Below are positions 49,389 to 62,639 of a DNA stretch of 64,000 nt, in pieces. This stretch comes from Halichoerus grypus. Taxonomy: Eukaryota > Chordata > Mammalia > Carnivora > Phocidae. The stretch's first letter is position 1, and every line of letters starts with the position of its first letter. The stretch spans positions 52,171,008 through 52,235,007 of the forward strand of contig NC_135718.1 of the NCBI RefSeq assembly GCF_964656455.1, written 5' to 3'. The position numbers and the translations under genes were made by a program. The notes beneath the pieces are model-generated. The model had not been told where the DNA came from and made no database searches. It saw only the letters and a program-made list of their open reading frames with translations.

Positions 49389-51262
49389 TAGTTTCACTAT
49401 GGGTTCAGCTCTACTTGTGTCAGTGGGTGTGGATACGAGAGCCTCAAAGATATTTTGGTTAGCTGTTTATAGCCCCCATGTGAGGGTGCTGGGGGACTGG
49501 GAGAAGACTTATAAATAGCCTGATGTTGTCTTCAGCTGTTGGGTTTTCTTTCTGTTTTTCTTTAGCTTAAATCTTTTATGAAGGAATGGAGGGATAGCTT
49601 TGCTTTGGAATGGACACTTTTGCACATTTTAACGCCACTTTTGGGGGATGTCAAAGTAATTTATGAGAGAATTTAATAGCCCTAGTTTTAGGCAATGTTA
49701 GTCATAGCGGTTCTATACTCTGAGAGAAATGATAAAGAGAAGTTCAGGTTCAAACCTAATATTTCTTCTCCTATACTAAAAACATGTATACAAATTTAGT
49801 GGTAATGCTTTCTGATAATTTCCAATAATAACATATTAGTATATACTTAATAGGCTTTTTAAGAGAACATGAATGCTATTTAAGAAATCTTGGTTTTTTT
49901 CCTAGTTGTATAGGGTTCTTAGGATTTCCTTACTTCATCACATTCTTCTTTTCCATTTTAGTGTTAATTTTTCCACAAGGCAATGCCTCAGTTTCCATAT
50001 GTGGAAAATAAGAATATGAGAATACAGACATGATTGTAAAACATTTTGTTCTATATTTCTCTCTATTTTTTCTCACCTCTTCCGTGTTACAAAATGTTCC
50101 TTTCTGTTGGGGATATGTTATTTCTGCCAACGCAATTTTGGGTTCTAAAACACAGAGTTAATACTTAAACTGTATATGTTAAACAGATTTTTTGAAGATT
50201 GCCTTTGGTCTTCATCAGTTACTCAGTAGGTCAACATTAAGCTAATATGGAGATAGAATTACCCACTTTAGCATTTGAGAAGGGGGCCAGTAAAGGGCTT
50301 AGGTGCAAGGGATGCCTTACACTTATAACCTTCTATCTTTGGTATATGAGAAATAGTTCAATCATAACATCATCGGGCTAAAGGGAATTTAAGAATTCAT
50401 CTTGCTCATTCTCCTGCCTTCAGGCTAGACTGCAACTCAACTATTTTAATATAATATAAGTGGGGTGGGGGTGGAAAGAAAGGGGGATGATAAGGAGGAA
50501 AATGGACATTTTTTAGATTCTAATTTGATTCTCAATAAGGAAATATTTCAGTATTACTGGTCTAAATATTTGTGCTATGAGTGTTTAAACAAGGAAAGAA
50601 ATAGAGATAATAGCTTTTCTCAACTAATGCCCCTATCAAAAACCAGGACATCATAGAATTTTAGAACTAATAGTGAACTTAATAATCATGTAGTCTGGCT
50701 CCTTATGAGAGATGATAAAATTTAATCTAGTTTCTGTGGATCTCTCATAAGTGAAGATGGAGAATCAGTAGGTTTCTATCTGTTCCTGCATTTGAAGTCT
50801 GCTACTAAGTAATCTTTTGTTCTTTTTTTGCCACTCTAAATCATAAGATGAGGAAGTATTCAAACCTTTGACCAGTTTTGTTTTTTTCCTGTGGATCTTC
50901 TCCAAATTATTCATGTCTTTCTAAAAATGTGAAGCTCAGATTTGAACATTATACGCAAATAGAAAGAATCCTAACCAGTGTTGAGCACAGTAAGATTTTT
51001 TCAAACTGTTTGCATATTTTTTCCATTTTAATACCTGTTAGCTGTTTATATAGCCTAACTACTTGATTCTAATGAAAATTTTCTTTTGTTGTGAATAGCA
51101 GCAAATGTCATCATCTCATCTGTTCCACTTTGAAAAAGCCAGTTTGACTCAGATCTAGTCTCTGAGAAGCAACTAACTTAAGCCAGAGGCTTCCTTAGAG
51201 GCTGATTTAATCCTAAAGTTAGATGAAATCTGTGGTTTCTAACCTTTTAGGGGCTTTGCTTT

Positions 51263-51474
51263 TTTTAAAGATTTATTTATTTATTTGAGAGAAAGAGTGC
51301 GCTCGAGGGTGCACGTGCGCGAGTTCGGGGAGGGGCAGAGGGAGAGAATCCTCAAGCAGACTGCTCAGTGTGGAGCCTGTTGTGGGGCTGGATCTCATAA
51401 CCCCGAGATCATGACCTGAGCTGAAATCAAGAGTTGGATGCTTAACTTAACTGACTGAGCCACCTAGGCGCCCC
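51263..51474 (-). mobile_element. SINEC, reverse
   Basis: Starts tttttttaaagatttattta and ends gagccacctaggcgcccc. Confidence 0.9.
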
Positions 51475-51479
51475 TGGGC

Positions 51480-51780
51480 CTTTTTATTTCTTAAAAAAAA
51501 AATCCTGTGTTGGAAAATTTCCAACATATACGAAGGCAGAGTGAATAATATGATGAATTGCTATGTACCAATTACTCAACTTCAACAGTTACCAAATTAT
51601 GGCCACTGTTGTGTCATTTATATCTCCATCCACTACTCCCCACCCAAAACTTTTAATTATTTTGGGTCATATTTCAGCTATTTTTTTTGTAGCTGTAAAT
51701 ATTTTAGAATGAATCTCTAAAAGGTAAGGACTCTTATTATTAAAGTAACTACACAAAAACTTTTATTAATTCGTAACACA
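51480..51780 (-). mobile_element. L1M fragment, antisense
   Basis: gtaccaattactcaacttca, accaaattatggccactgtt and gaatgaatctctaaaaggta are an old L1 3' region in reverse. Confidence 0.6.
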
Positions 51781-51999
51781 TACCCTTTTGAGAATCTGAT
51801 GAAAGCTATGGACTTTTGCCCCAGAAAATTTCATGAACAAATATATGTACATTTGTACATAAGCGTAACATTTTCACAATGCTTGTAGATCTGAAGTGAT
51901 TTGGTAACCCCCCTCAGGTTTACTGGCCCCAATTTAAGAACTCTGTTCTAGAGGGTCCGATATAGTGTGATCTTCCATAGAAGGTCATACGTGTAAGAT

Positions 52000-52780
52000 T
52001 TATTCATTTAGTAGATTTTTTTTTTGGAAAGTCTGTTTTATTCAAGTTACTAAGGATACAAAAACACTAGTAAGATATAGGTCTTTGCGGATTAATAGAG
52101 GACTGAAGATACATAAATAATGATAACAAAATGTAATATTAGGTAAGTACTCCTAGAGAAACATAGTTTTATAGGAATTGAGAATAGGGGTAGATTATAT
52201 TTGTCAGAGGGATCAAAGTAGCATTTGAACCAAAGCTTGAAGAATGGTGGAATTGGAATTGTGCTGGTAGATACGGGCAAGAGAATTCTAGGTAACAGAA
52301 CTTACTAAGCCTGGGTCAGAAAGCAAGAGAGTGTAAGACCATTAACAAATGTTGAGGGGTTCAGATTGATTTACAGTTAAGATGTATGAAGGACAGTAGT
52401 AGAAAAAGAATGAAAAGTTAAGTTAGGGCTAGATCATGAGGATCTTGATCACCATGCAAAGAATTTGGAACTTTGATAAATAGTGGGAATCCACTGAAAC
52501 AGAATATGACCATGATAGTCATTTAGAAAAATTGATGAAATGGACTAGAAGAAAGACTAGAAATTGGGAGACCTGTTATGAAGCTCCATCAGGAGTCAAG
52601 TGGAAATATAATGAAGGCCTGGTAGCATTAGAAATAGAGAGCAGGGGAGAACTAAAGAGGTAAAAACAATAAGACTTAAACAAGATTGCATGTTGCAGGG
52701 GAGGGAATGTTTGAAGATGACTTGGATATTTTGAGTCTGGTGACGATATTGCCATTAACACTCTCTCATGAAAACCTGTT
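52000..52780 (+). repeat. Ancient purine-rich interspersed repeat
   Basis: Body phrases aaagcttgaagaatggtgga, gctagatcatgaggatcttg and aatttggaactttgataaat are shared with the other copies of the unnamed family. Confidence 0.6.
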
Positions 52781-53654
52781 ATTTTAGCAACCCCTCACTC
52801 CAGTTGTAGCTGCTCTTAATCTTCATTGGGATTGCCTGGCCTTTGACCATGTCATTTTCTTATTAGTCAGATCCCTCCTTGCCTCTCTTCTTAACACACC
52901 TTCAAACTCCTTTCTCTCTTTTTTTTTCTACTTCATTTATTTTATAAATTTTAGCCCCAGTAAATGCAACCATCCATTTTCTCCATTCTCATAGCCAGGG
53001 TGTAGAGAACTGCTAGAGATATTTATACAGCCTTTGATTGGCTGGGCTCTCAATAGTACCCAAAAATTCTTTGTGTCACTAGTCTTCTTCCTTTTCTCTT
53101 AGGATATATTCTCAATTTAATTTTTTTTCTCTTAAACGTTCTTTTTGTAGCCACTTCCCTCACTCTCAGAGGAAACATATACCGCTAGTGGGAGCTTTCT
53201 CTGTTTACCGTTCCCCTACTTTATAAACTGCACTCATCTTGAATTCTTGTCTTGTTGAGGAGGTGACCCTTCCATCCGAGGCTTCTAACTTGACTCTGGA
53301 TTCCACTGTGCTTCTACTTTTTCAGGAAACTTGCTTCATCTGTTAGATCTTCTGTATCTTCAAACTCTACTAAGTTCTTTTATAAATTGTTCAAATCCAT
53401 CTGATCTTTATTTTAAAGATAAATAACATTTCGCCCATTTGTAATCTTTCCTTGGCTGCTACTATGCTATTCCTCTCTTGCCTTTCCTTCAGAGGATGAA
53501 AAGTACTATATGCTTAAAAGCTACTGTTTATTATTCATAAATGACTTCTGGTAGCTTTGAAGATAAACCTTAACTGTCACACAATGTCTTTGGACCTTTC
53601 CCTACTTTCTCTTCAGCCTCATTTTTTTCCTTCTTATCTTAGTCTCTGTGTTCT

Positions 53655-53859
53655 TTTTTTTTTTTTTTTTAAGATTTTATTTATTTATTTGACAGAGAGA
53701 GACACAGTGAGAGAGGGAACACAAGCAGGGGGAGTGGGAGAGGGAGAAGCAGGCTCCCCACTGAGCAGGGAGCCCGATGCAGGGCTGGATCCCAGGACCC
53801 TGGGATCATGACCTGAGCCGAAGGCAGACGCTTAATGACTGAGCCACCCAGGCGCCCCT
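53655..53859 (-). mobile_element. SINEC, reverse, young-looking
   Basis: T18 tail, near-consensus body, 14-bp target duplication rgtctctgtgttct at 53641 and 53860 (first base differs). Confidence 0.95.
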
Positions 53860-53949
53860 GGTCTCTGTGTTCTAACCATAACACAGCATAACTGATCCCT
53901 TGAATATGTTATGCTCAATTAAGTTTCGTGCCTTCATATTTTGTCTTTA

Positions 53950-54360
53950 TTTTTTCATAACAGTTTTACTGAGATATAATTTACATCCCATATAGTTAAC
54001 CTCTTTAAATCCTACAATTCAGTGGTTTTTAGTATGTTTGTGGAATTGTGCAATGATCATTACAGTCATTTTTGAAACATTTTCATTATTCTCCCCAAGA
54101 AACCCTCTGTCCATTAGCAGTCACTCCCCGTTTCCTCCTGTCTCTCCTTGCTGGCCGTAGGCAACCATTAATCTATTATCTACCTCCATAGATTTGCCTA
54201 ATCTGGACGTTTCATATAATTGGAATCATATAATTTGTGATCTTTTGTGACTAGCATCTTTCTATAATGTTTTCAAGGTTTATCCATGTTGTAGCATGAA
54301 CTAGTACTTCATTCCTTTTTGCGACCAAATAATATTCTATTGTATGGATATACCACTTTT
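53950..54360 (-). mobile_element. L1 (host element of nest), part 1, antisense
   Basis: The L1 3' UTR in reverse (agttttactgagatataatt, gtaggcaaccattaatctat, ctattgtatggatataccac). It is broken at 54360 by another L1 and resumes at 55637. Confidence 0.85.
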
Positions 54361-55636
54361 AAAAAAAATTTTATTTTGGGTACGGAGGGTAAAGAAAAGC
54401 TTATTTCAATTCCAGTGTAGTTAATATACAGTGTTACATTAGTTTATGATGTACAATGTAGTGATTCAGCAATTTCATACAGTATTCAGTGCTTTTCAGG
54501 ATACGTATACTCTTAATCCCCTTCACCTATTTTACCCATCCCCCCAGCCACCTTCTGTCTGGTAACCATTAGTTTGTTTTCTATAGTTAAGAGTCTGTGT
54601 TTTGGGGTGCCTTGGTGGCTCAGTTGGTTGAGCATCTGCCTTCGGCTCAGGTCGTGATCCCAGGGTCCTGGGATCGATCCCGGCGTCGGGCTCCCTGCTC
54701 AGTGGGGAGCCTGCTTCTCCCTCTCTCTCTCTCTCTCTCTCTCTGTCAAATAATAAATAAAATCTTAAAAAAAAAAAAGAAAAAGCCTGTGTTTTGGTTT
54801 TTCTCTCTCTTTTTTTTTCCTTTGTTCATTTGTTTTGTTTCTTAAACTCCACATACGGGTGAGATCATATATTATTTTTCTTTCTCTGGCTTATTTCCCT
54901 TAGCATTATAGTCTCTGGATCCATCCATGTTGTTGCAAATGGCAAGATGTCATTCTTTTTTAATGACTGAAGAATATTCCATTGTACATATATGTGTGTG
55001 CGTATGTGTGTTTGTGTGTGTATTTGTACTTATTTTCCACTCATCTGTTGAGGGACACTTGGGCTGCTTCCATAATTTGGCTGTTTGTAAATAATGTTGC
55101 TATAAACGTAGGGGTGCATGTATCCCTTTGTATTAGTGTTTTTGCATTTTGGGGGTAAATACTTAGTGCGATTACTAGATTGTAGGGTAGTTCTATTTTT
55201 AACTTTTTGAGGAGTCCACAGTGGCTGCACCAGTTTGCATTCCCACCAACAGTGTAAGAGGGTTCCTTTTTCTCTGCATCCTCACCAACACGTGTTGTTT
55301 CTTGTGTTTTTGATTTTAGCTATTCTGACAGTTATGAGGTTGTATCTCCTGTAGTTTTAATTTGCATTTCCCTGATGATGAGTGATGTTGAGCATCTTTT
55401 CATGTGTCTGTTGGCCATCTATAGGTCTTCTTTGGAGAAATGTCCGTTTATGTCTTCTGCCCATTTTTTAATTGGATTATTTGGGGTATTTTGGGTGTTG
55501 AGTTGTGTAAGTTCTTTATATATTTTGGATACTAGCCCTTTATCAGATATGTCATTTGCAGATATCTTCTCCCATTCAGTAGGTTGCATCTCATTATGGA
55601 TTTGATTTGCATTTCCCTGATGATGAGTGATATTGT
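54361..55636 (-). mobile_element. L1, antisense, inserted in another L1
   Basis: Carnivore-type L1 3' UTR start (ccagtgtagttaatatacag) running into tttgcattcccaccaacagt and ttcatgtgtctgttggccat. Flanked by taccactttt / taccacatttt. It carries a SINEC at 54604-54780 and ends with a repeated atttgcatttccctgatgat phrase. Confidence 0.8.
54604..54780 (+). mobile_element. SINEC
   Basis: Head gggtgccttggtggctcagt, (CT)n body, A12 tail; flanks agtctgtgttttg / agcctgtgttttg. Confidence 0.93.
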
Positions 55637-56075
55637 TTACCACATTTTGTTTATCCATTCATTAGCTGCAAGACATTTGATTGCTTCCACTTTTTAACTA
55701 TTATGAATAATGCTTCAATGAACATTCATGTACAAGTTTTTGTATGAACATATGTGTTTATTTTCTTAGGTATAGAACTGGGAGTCACATGGTAACTCTA
55801 TGTTTAACCTTTTGAGGATCTGCCAAACTGTTTTTCAGAGCAGCTATATAGTCCCACCAGCAGTGTATAATGGTTCCATTTTTTTCATATTCTTGCCAAC
55901 ATTCGTTACTATGTATTTTTTTATTATAGCCATCATATTGGATATGAAGTTGTATCTCATTATGGTTTTGATTTGCATTTCCCTAATGAATAATGGTATT
56001 GAGTATATTTTTATGTGCTTATTGGCCATTTGCTTATCTTCTTTGAAGAAATGTTTATTTAAATCCTGTGTTCAT
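55637..56075 (-). mobile_element. L1 (host element), part 2, antisense
   Basis: Continues part 1 (cacattttgtttatccattc, tgcttcaatgaacattcatg). Its last 52 bp (56024-56075) are duplicated at 58294-58345, bracketing the next L1. Confidence 0.85.
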
Positions 56076-56274
56076 GGGGTGCCTGGGTGGCTCAGTCGTT
56101 AAGCGTCTGCCTTCGGCTCAGGTCATGATCCCAGGGTCCTGGGATCGAGCCCCTCATCGGGCTCCCTACTCTGTGGGAAGCCTACTTCTCCCTCTCCCAC
56201 TCCCCCTGCTTGTGTTCCCTCTCTCGCTGTCTCTCTCTCTCTGTCAAATAAAATCTTTAAAAGAAAAAAAAAAA
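56076..56274 (+). mobile_element. SINEC, young-looking
   Basis: Near-consensus; 15-bp target duplication aaatcctgtgttcat at 56061 and 56275, exact. Confidence 0.95.
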
Positions 56275-56442
56275 AAATCCTGTGTTCATTACAAAAAATT
56301 TTTTTAATTGAGGTATAGTTGACATAAAATATTATACTAGTTTCAGGTGTACAACATAGTGATTTGACAATTATATACATTATGAAATGCTTACCATAAA
56401 TATAATTAACTACCTGTCACCATACAAAGCTATTACAATATT

Positions 56443-56656
56443 GTTATTATTATTTTTAAAGATTTTATTTATTCATTTGAGACACAGAGATACAGGGAGA
56501 GAGAGAGAGATCATGAGCAGGGGGAGAGGCAGAGGGAGAGGGAGAAGCAGGCTCCCCGCTGAGCCAGGAGCCCGATGTGGGGCTCGATCCCAGGACCCTG
56601 AGATCATGCCCTGAGCCAAAGGCAGACCCTAACCATCTGAGCCACCCAGGCGCCCC
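56443..56656 (-). mobile_element. SINEC, reverse
   Basis: 15-bp exact target duplication agctattacaatatt at 56428 and 56657; inserted in L1. Confidence 0.95.
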
Positions 56657-57185
56657 AGCTATTACAATATTATTGACTATATTCTCTATGCTGTACTTTT
56701 CATCCCTGTGACTTACTTTCTTTTATAACTGGCAGTTTGTACCTCTTAATCCCTTTTACCTATTTTGCCTAACCCCCATCCCCTCTCTGCCAGCCATGAG
56801 TTTGTTCTCTGTATTTATGAGTCTATTCCTGTTTTTTGTTTGTTTTGTTTTTTAGATTCTGACATATAAGTGAAATAACACAGTATTTGTCTTTTTCTGT
56901 CTGACTTATTTCAGTTAGCATGATATCCCCTACATCCATCCATGTTGTTACAAATGGCAAGATTTCATTCCTTTTTTATGGCTGAGTAATATTTCACTGT
57001 GTATACGCACTACATCTTCTTTATCCATTCATCTATCAGTGGACACTTAGGTTGTTTTCATATCTTGGCTATTTTAAATAATGCTGCAATAAACATAGGA
57101 GTGCATATATTTTTTTAAATTAGTGTTTTTGTTTTCTTCAGGTAAGTCCTCAGAAGTAGAGTTACTGGATCATATGGTATTTCTG

Positions 57186-57187
<2 letters not shown>

Positions 57188-57220
<33 letters not shown>

Positions 57221-57432
57221 TTATTATTTATTTTATTTTTTTTTAAAGATTTTATTTATTTATTTGACAGAGGGAGAGAGAGCACAAGTAGGCAGAGTGG
57301 CAGGCAGAGGGAGAGGGAGAAGCAGGCTCCTCACTGAGCAAGGAGCCTGATGTGGGACTCGATCCCAGGACCCTGGGATCATGAATTGAGCCAAAGGCAG
57401 ATGCTTAACCAACTGAGCCACCCAGGTGTCCC
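57188..57432 (-). mobile_element. SINEC, reverse, with expanded tail microsatellite
   Basis: 13-bp target duplication tggtatttctgtt at 57175 and 57433. Its tail has grown into a (TTTA)n microsatellite (57188-57232), which is therefore part of the insertion. Confidence 0.93.
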
Positions 57433-58293
57433 TGGTATTTCTGTTTTTAATTTTTTGAGGAACCGCCCCATACTGTTTTCCACGGTGGCTGTACTAATTT
57501 GCATTCCTACCAATAGTGCATCAGAGTTCCCTTTTCTCTACATTTTCACCAATACTTGTCTCTTATCTTGTTGATACAAGCCTTTCTGACTAGTGTGAGG
57601 TAATATCTTGTTGTGGTTTTGATTTGCATTTCCCTGATGGTTAGTAATGTTGAACATCTTTTCATGTGTCTGTTGGCCATCTGTATGTCTTCTTTGGAAA
57701 AATAATTATTCAAGTCCTCTGCCCATTTTTAATGGTATTGTTTGGGTTTTTTGGTGTTGAGTTGTATGAGTTCTTTATATATTTTGGATATTAACCCCTC
57801 ATTAGATGTATCATTTGCAAATATCCTCTCTCATTCAGTAGGTTGCCTTTTCATTTTGTTGATGGTTTCCTTCACTGTGCAAAAGCTTTTTATGATACAG
57901 TCCCAATTGTTTATTTTTGCTTTTGTTTCTGTTGCCTGAGGAGAGAACCAGAAAAATATTGCTAAGGTCATAAGAGTTTGCTGCCTATTTTCTTTGAGTT
58001 TTATGGTTTTAGGTCTTACTTTTAGGTCTTTAATCCATTTTGAGTTTATTTTTGTATATGGTATAAGAAAGAGGTCCAGTTTCTTTTTTTTTGCATGTAG
58101 CTATCCAGTTTTCCCAACATCATTTATTGAAGAGACAGTCTTCTCTATTATGTATTCTTGTCTCCTTTGTTATAGATTGACAGTATAAGCATGGGTTTAT
58201 TCCTGGGCTTTCTATGCTGTTTCATTGGTCTGTGTGTCTTTTTTTGTGCCAGTACCATACTGTTTGATTAGCATAACCTTGAAGTATATTATA

Positions 58294-59110
58294 GGCCATT
58301 TGCTTATCTTCTTTGAAGAAACGTTCATTTAAATCTTGTGTTCATTTTTAAAATGGTTTTCTTTTTTTAGTGAGTTGTAAAATTTCCTTGTATATTCTAG
58401 ATGCAAGTTCCTTAAGAGATATATCATTTGTAAATATTTTCTCCTGTTCTTTGAGTTGTCTTTTCACTTTCTTGGTGTCCTATGAAGCACAGGAGTTTTA
58501 AATTTTGATGAATTCCTGTTTATTTTTTGTTGTTGTTGCTTGTGTTTTGGGGGTTGTGTTTAAGAAACTGTTGCGTAATCCAAACTAATGATTTTCCTCT
58601 ATGATATCTTCTAAGACTTTTATAGTTTTAGCTTTTACATGTAGGACTTGGATCGTTTTTTTTTATTTTTGTTTTTGAGGAAGAGAGAGACGGTGGGGGG
58701 GGTGGGCTGGGGGTGAGGGGCAGATGGAGAGGGAGAGAGAAGCCCAAGCAGACTCCACACCCAGTGCAAAGCCCGATGTGGGGCTCAGTCTCACAACCCT
58801 GAGATCCTGACCTGAGCTAATCTGAAATGAAGAGTCGGACGCTTAACCTAGTAAGCCACCCAGGCGCTCTGGTCTTTGATCCATTTTGAGTTAATTTTTG
58901 TATATGGTGTATAGTGTGGGGGGGTCCAACATCATTCTTTTGCATGTGAATATTCAGTTGTCCCAGCACCATTTGTTGAAAAGACTGTTCTTTCCCACAC
59001 TGAATTGTTTTGGCACCCTTGTCGAAAATCAGTTGGCCTTAAAAGTGATGTTTTATTTCTTGACTCTTAGTTCTGTTCCATTGATCTATAATGACTGCTT
59101 CATACTTTTT
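58294..59110 (-). mobile_element. L1 (host element), part 3, antisense
   Basis: Resumes the host L1 (gagttgtcttttcactttct, tttacatgtaggacttggat), is interrupted by a SINEC (58655-58870), and ends near tctgttccattgatctataa. Confidence 0.82.
58655..58870 (-). mobile_element. SINEC, reverse, diverged
   Basis: Diverged body with a G-rich stretch (cggtggggggggtgggctgg); end aagccacccaggcgctct. Confidence 0.8.
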
Positions 59111-59269
59111 CTAACTTACGATTAGAATGCCTTATCTGCCCTCTCCACCTGACAAACTCCTATTGCATGATTCCTCTACCAGAAGCCTTCCTTCCCCCTG
59201 CAGGTCTTTTTGTATAACTCTGCATATTTACAGCATTGGGCTTGTCACTTTACTGTGGTATGTGTATGC

Positions 59270-59400
59270 ATATATATATCTCCTTTAGTAGGTAGTAAAC
59301 TTCTGGAGGGTAGAGACTGGACCTTTTATATCTGATTCCCAGAGCTTTAGCACAGTGCCTGGCATGTGGTGTGCTATTAATACAGTTATAGGAGGAATAA
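59270..59400 (+). repeat. L2 3' end
   Basis: The text ggagggtagagactggacct, cacagtgcctggcatgtggt follows the L2 3' terminal pattern. Confidence 0.65.
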
Positions 59401-59524
59401 TAGGAGCAGTATTGAATTTTGTTTTGGATGTGTTCATTTCTAGGTATCATTAGGACATCCAGGGGCTAATATTTAATAGGCATTTTTATTTATTAATTGA
59501 AACTTGCTTATACCTTTTTTAAAT

Positions 59525-60060
59525 TATTCATTTGTCAAATATTTATTGGATGCCTATTGTGTACCAATCGCTGTACTAGACTCTGAGGTACAGTAGTAAA
59601 CAAAACATCACCCTGCATTTATGAAGCTTTCATTCTAGTAGGAGAAGCAGGCAATATAAAATAGTTTAAGATGGCTGGCAGTAAAACCATCAGGGAAATC
59701 CGGAGACTGAAGGAGAGGTCAATACTGGTGATACAGACTTTGGAATCATCTTCACAAAGGTGATACTTGAAACTGTATAGTTAGAGAGGGAATTGCCAAG
59801 AGATTGAGCATATAAAATCACCAAGAGATTGTGCAGAGAGAGTCTTGAGAATATCTGAATTTAGGGGGGAAATAGTCTGAAATGTAGGAAAACCAAAAGA
59901 GTAGAACCTTGCAAACTAAGGGAAAAGAGAAGGGGAAAATACGTAGGTGGTAAAGGAATAAGCCTAAGAAAGAACCATGGGTTCAGGTGATTAGATTCGT
60001 AATCTTAAGAATTAAGTTTTAAGGGACCTGCTAGAGTAAGTTTTTAAAAAATTGAATCCT
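59525..60060 (+). repeat. Ancient interspersed repeat, family not named
   Basis: Opens aatatttattggatgcctat and tgtgtaccaatcgctgtact; the later part gattgagcatataaaatcac and aaagaaccatgggttcaggt is compatible with the family. Confidence 0.55.
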
Positions 60061-60251
60061 GGGGGCTCCTGGGTGGCTCAGTTAGTTAAGCATCTGACTC
60101 TTGATTTCAGCTAGGTCATGATCCCAGGGTTGTGAGATCTGAGCCCCATATCCGGCTCTGCACTGAGAGTGGAGCCTGCCTAGGATTGTGTCTCTCCTTC
60201 TCCCTCTGCCCCTCCCTGCTCACCCTCTCTCTCTTAAAAAAAAAAAAAAAG
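60061..60251 (+). mobile_element. SINEC, older type
   Basis: Head gggctcctgggtggctcagt with the 'actcttgatttcagct' variant; A17 tail. Confidence 0.9.
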
Positions 60252-60369
60252 ACAAATTCTGGGACTTTTTGAAACAGTGAAACTGCTGTGTGTTTTTTCT
60301 TACTCTGTAAGGAAATACTGTATCCATAAATGAAGAATTTAAATGTATACATTTAGATGGTATTCATCT

Positions 60370-60402
60370 TTGGGGGGGGGGCTTCTTTTTTTTTTTTTTT
60401 TC
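60370..60402 (+). repeat. Homopolymer pair (G10, T17)
   Basis: A G10 run followed by cttc and a T run of about 17; simple sequence, possibly length-variable. Confidence 0.75.
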
Positions 60403-60488
60403 CTGAGAGACCTGAAAACTTATTCTGTACAGAATCTCGCTCAAACTTGTAAACCATTGAATTTCTTTCATTTTGAAGACCTTAGTAT

Positions 60489-60709
60489 TTTTTTTTTAAG
60501 ATTTTATTTATTTATTTATTTGAGAGAGAGCGAGCAAGTGTACACAGAGGGAAGGGCAGAGAGTGAGGGAGAGGAAGAAAGAATCCCAAGCGGACTCCAT
60601 GCTGAGCTTTGAGCCGAACTCCAGGCTCAGGCTCAAGACCCTGAGACCATGACCTGAGCCGAAACAAAGAGTTGGACACTTAACCGACTTGAGCCACCTA
60701 GGTGCCTCA
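60489..60709 (-). mobile_element. SINEC, reverse
   Basis: Poly(T) start, end gagccacctaggtgcctc; flanks gaccttagtattttt / aaccttggtattttt indicate the target duplication. It lies only 170 bp upstream of PPP3CB exon 10. Confidence 0.9.
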
Positions 60710-60872
60710 AACCTTGGTATTTTTTAGTTTCTTCATTCTTGCTATCAGAATGTATTTCTTCTTGAGTTAAAAATCATTTGACCATTATATGAATAATTGG
60801 TGTGTGTACATATAGACAGTTGAATTTGGTCCACTAACGTGTAACTGTTCTTTTTTCTTTTTTCATTTTTGA

Positions 60873-61055
<183 letters not shown>

Positions 61056-61689
61056 TGACTGTGCCATTTGATAAGTGTCAAGACACTTTTTCAGATGCTG
61101 TTTATTCTAAGATTTTTTTTTTTTTTAGCGATTTTACTTTTTTTCTATTGGTATGGGGAAGATGAATTTTGGGAAAAGGGAAATTTGGAAGAACAGAAGG
61201 AAAGGAAAATTGAAAGTACTAAAGAATGTGGGTCTTCATGAATATGGACACTGCTTAGAGGGAGGATAAAAATGCTTTTTGTTTCATTGGTACAGTCTTA
61301 GTGCATCAGAAACATACCTGAACCCGCAATGTTATTGTCACTGTTTTTTCCCAAAAACTAAATAAAGTAAGCTGTTCCCAATTTATGAGTGGTTGTGTTC
61401 TAAGAGACCACTTACTGGTTTAGTTTGATTTTCAGAAGCATCTTTTCCATAGAAACAAGGTTAGATATGGCTGTTTGTTCTTATGTAAGCCAACCAGCCT
61501 ATGTACTGATGTACAATCATAGTATAATTTAATACCATAAAAACAAAATTCCTTTTATTTTTATGTCTTGAAATTTTTATTTAAAACTTTTTTTAATTTA
61601 AAACTTTTAAATTTAAATATTTTTTAAAATTGAAGTCACTGAGAAACAAAAACATAAACAACTTAAAGCTGAGAACTCTTTATTTCCTT

Positions 61690-62190
61690 CTGTGTGCCCC
61701 TCACATCTTTGTTGCAGCATTCTTTTCATAGTTTTAATCAGTATATAATTGTTTCCATATATTAAACATGGTCTACATATTGGTACAACTTAATAGCTAC
61801 ATATTTCTAAATAATTTACCATAATTTTCATAGTTAATCTCATGTTGTTTGGCATTTGGGTTGCTTTCAGTTATCCTTATTATGAATAGCATGCAATACA
61901 TATGTTTGTACAATAGTTGTTTTCTTGGGATAAATTTCTTGAAGAGAATTACAGAGTTAAATGTATGTTTTAGCTTCGTTATTTTAACTATGCACTGCCA
62001 GATTACTTTGCAGAAGAATTGGACCAATATGAAGTACTTTTAGCAATGAATCCATAGACCTCTTTCTCCACAGGCCCACTTTATTGGGTTTTGGTCATTT
62101 TTACTTATTTTGCTTGGTGGCTACATAGTAGTGAATTACACTTGGTTTAATTTACATTTCTTTGATTTTCTAATGATTTTTAATTAAAAA
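61690..62190 (-). mobile_element. L1M fragment, antisense
   Basis: gtttggcatttgggttgctt, ttgaagagaattacagagtt and tgcactgccagattactttg follow an old L1 3' UTR in reverse. Confidence 0.6.
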
Positions 62191-62639
62191 AAATTACTGT
62201 CTACTTTTTCAAGTGTATAAACTGTATATCTCATTTGACTACTTATTAAGTACAATCTGAGTAAAAACTATTTAGAAGTTTCTTTGCTTACAAACAGGTT
62301 TAATTCTTAAACACTTTTGTAAGCCCATTTGTTAAAAGTACAAAGTGACTGTGTACAAGTGTCTGTTATTGCCATCTGTTGGTGGCAAGCAGAGATGTGC
62401 TTTTTACTCTGGTTTATAGTTTTGTTAACTGAAATAAATTATATGCATTCGTTTTTGGTTTGGATAATAGGTTTTAATGAGTAATACTTATTTTTTTTTA
62501 TTTTAATTCTCCTTTTGTTTGTATAGAAGTTTTAGCTCTACCGATATTTCATTATATTTGTCTTTTACATAAAATTTTTAAGTAGTTACAATTAAATATT
62601 TTTTCCCTATTCTGCCACCTTTTCCCTTTTCTCTTGTTA

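Larger units (their letters stand above)
56290..58293 (-). mobile_element. L1, antisense, with long target duplication
   Basis: Opens attgaggtatagttgacata (3' UTR in reverse), runs through about 2 kb of L1 text (ccattttgagtttatttttg, tatccagttttcccaacatc) and stops at 58293, where the 52-bp host segment recurs. Two SINECs are inserted in it. Confidence 0.85.

Noticed and set aside
55375..58188. Open frames with hydrophobic peptides (for example at 55375, 57742, 57994)
   Set aside because: They lie in antisense L1 3' sequence; no intact protein-coding element.
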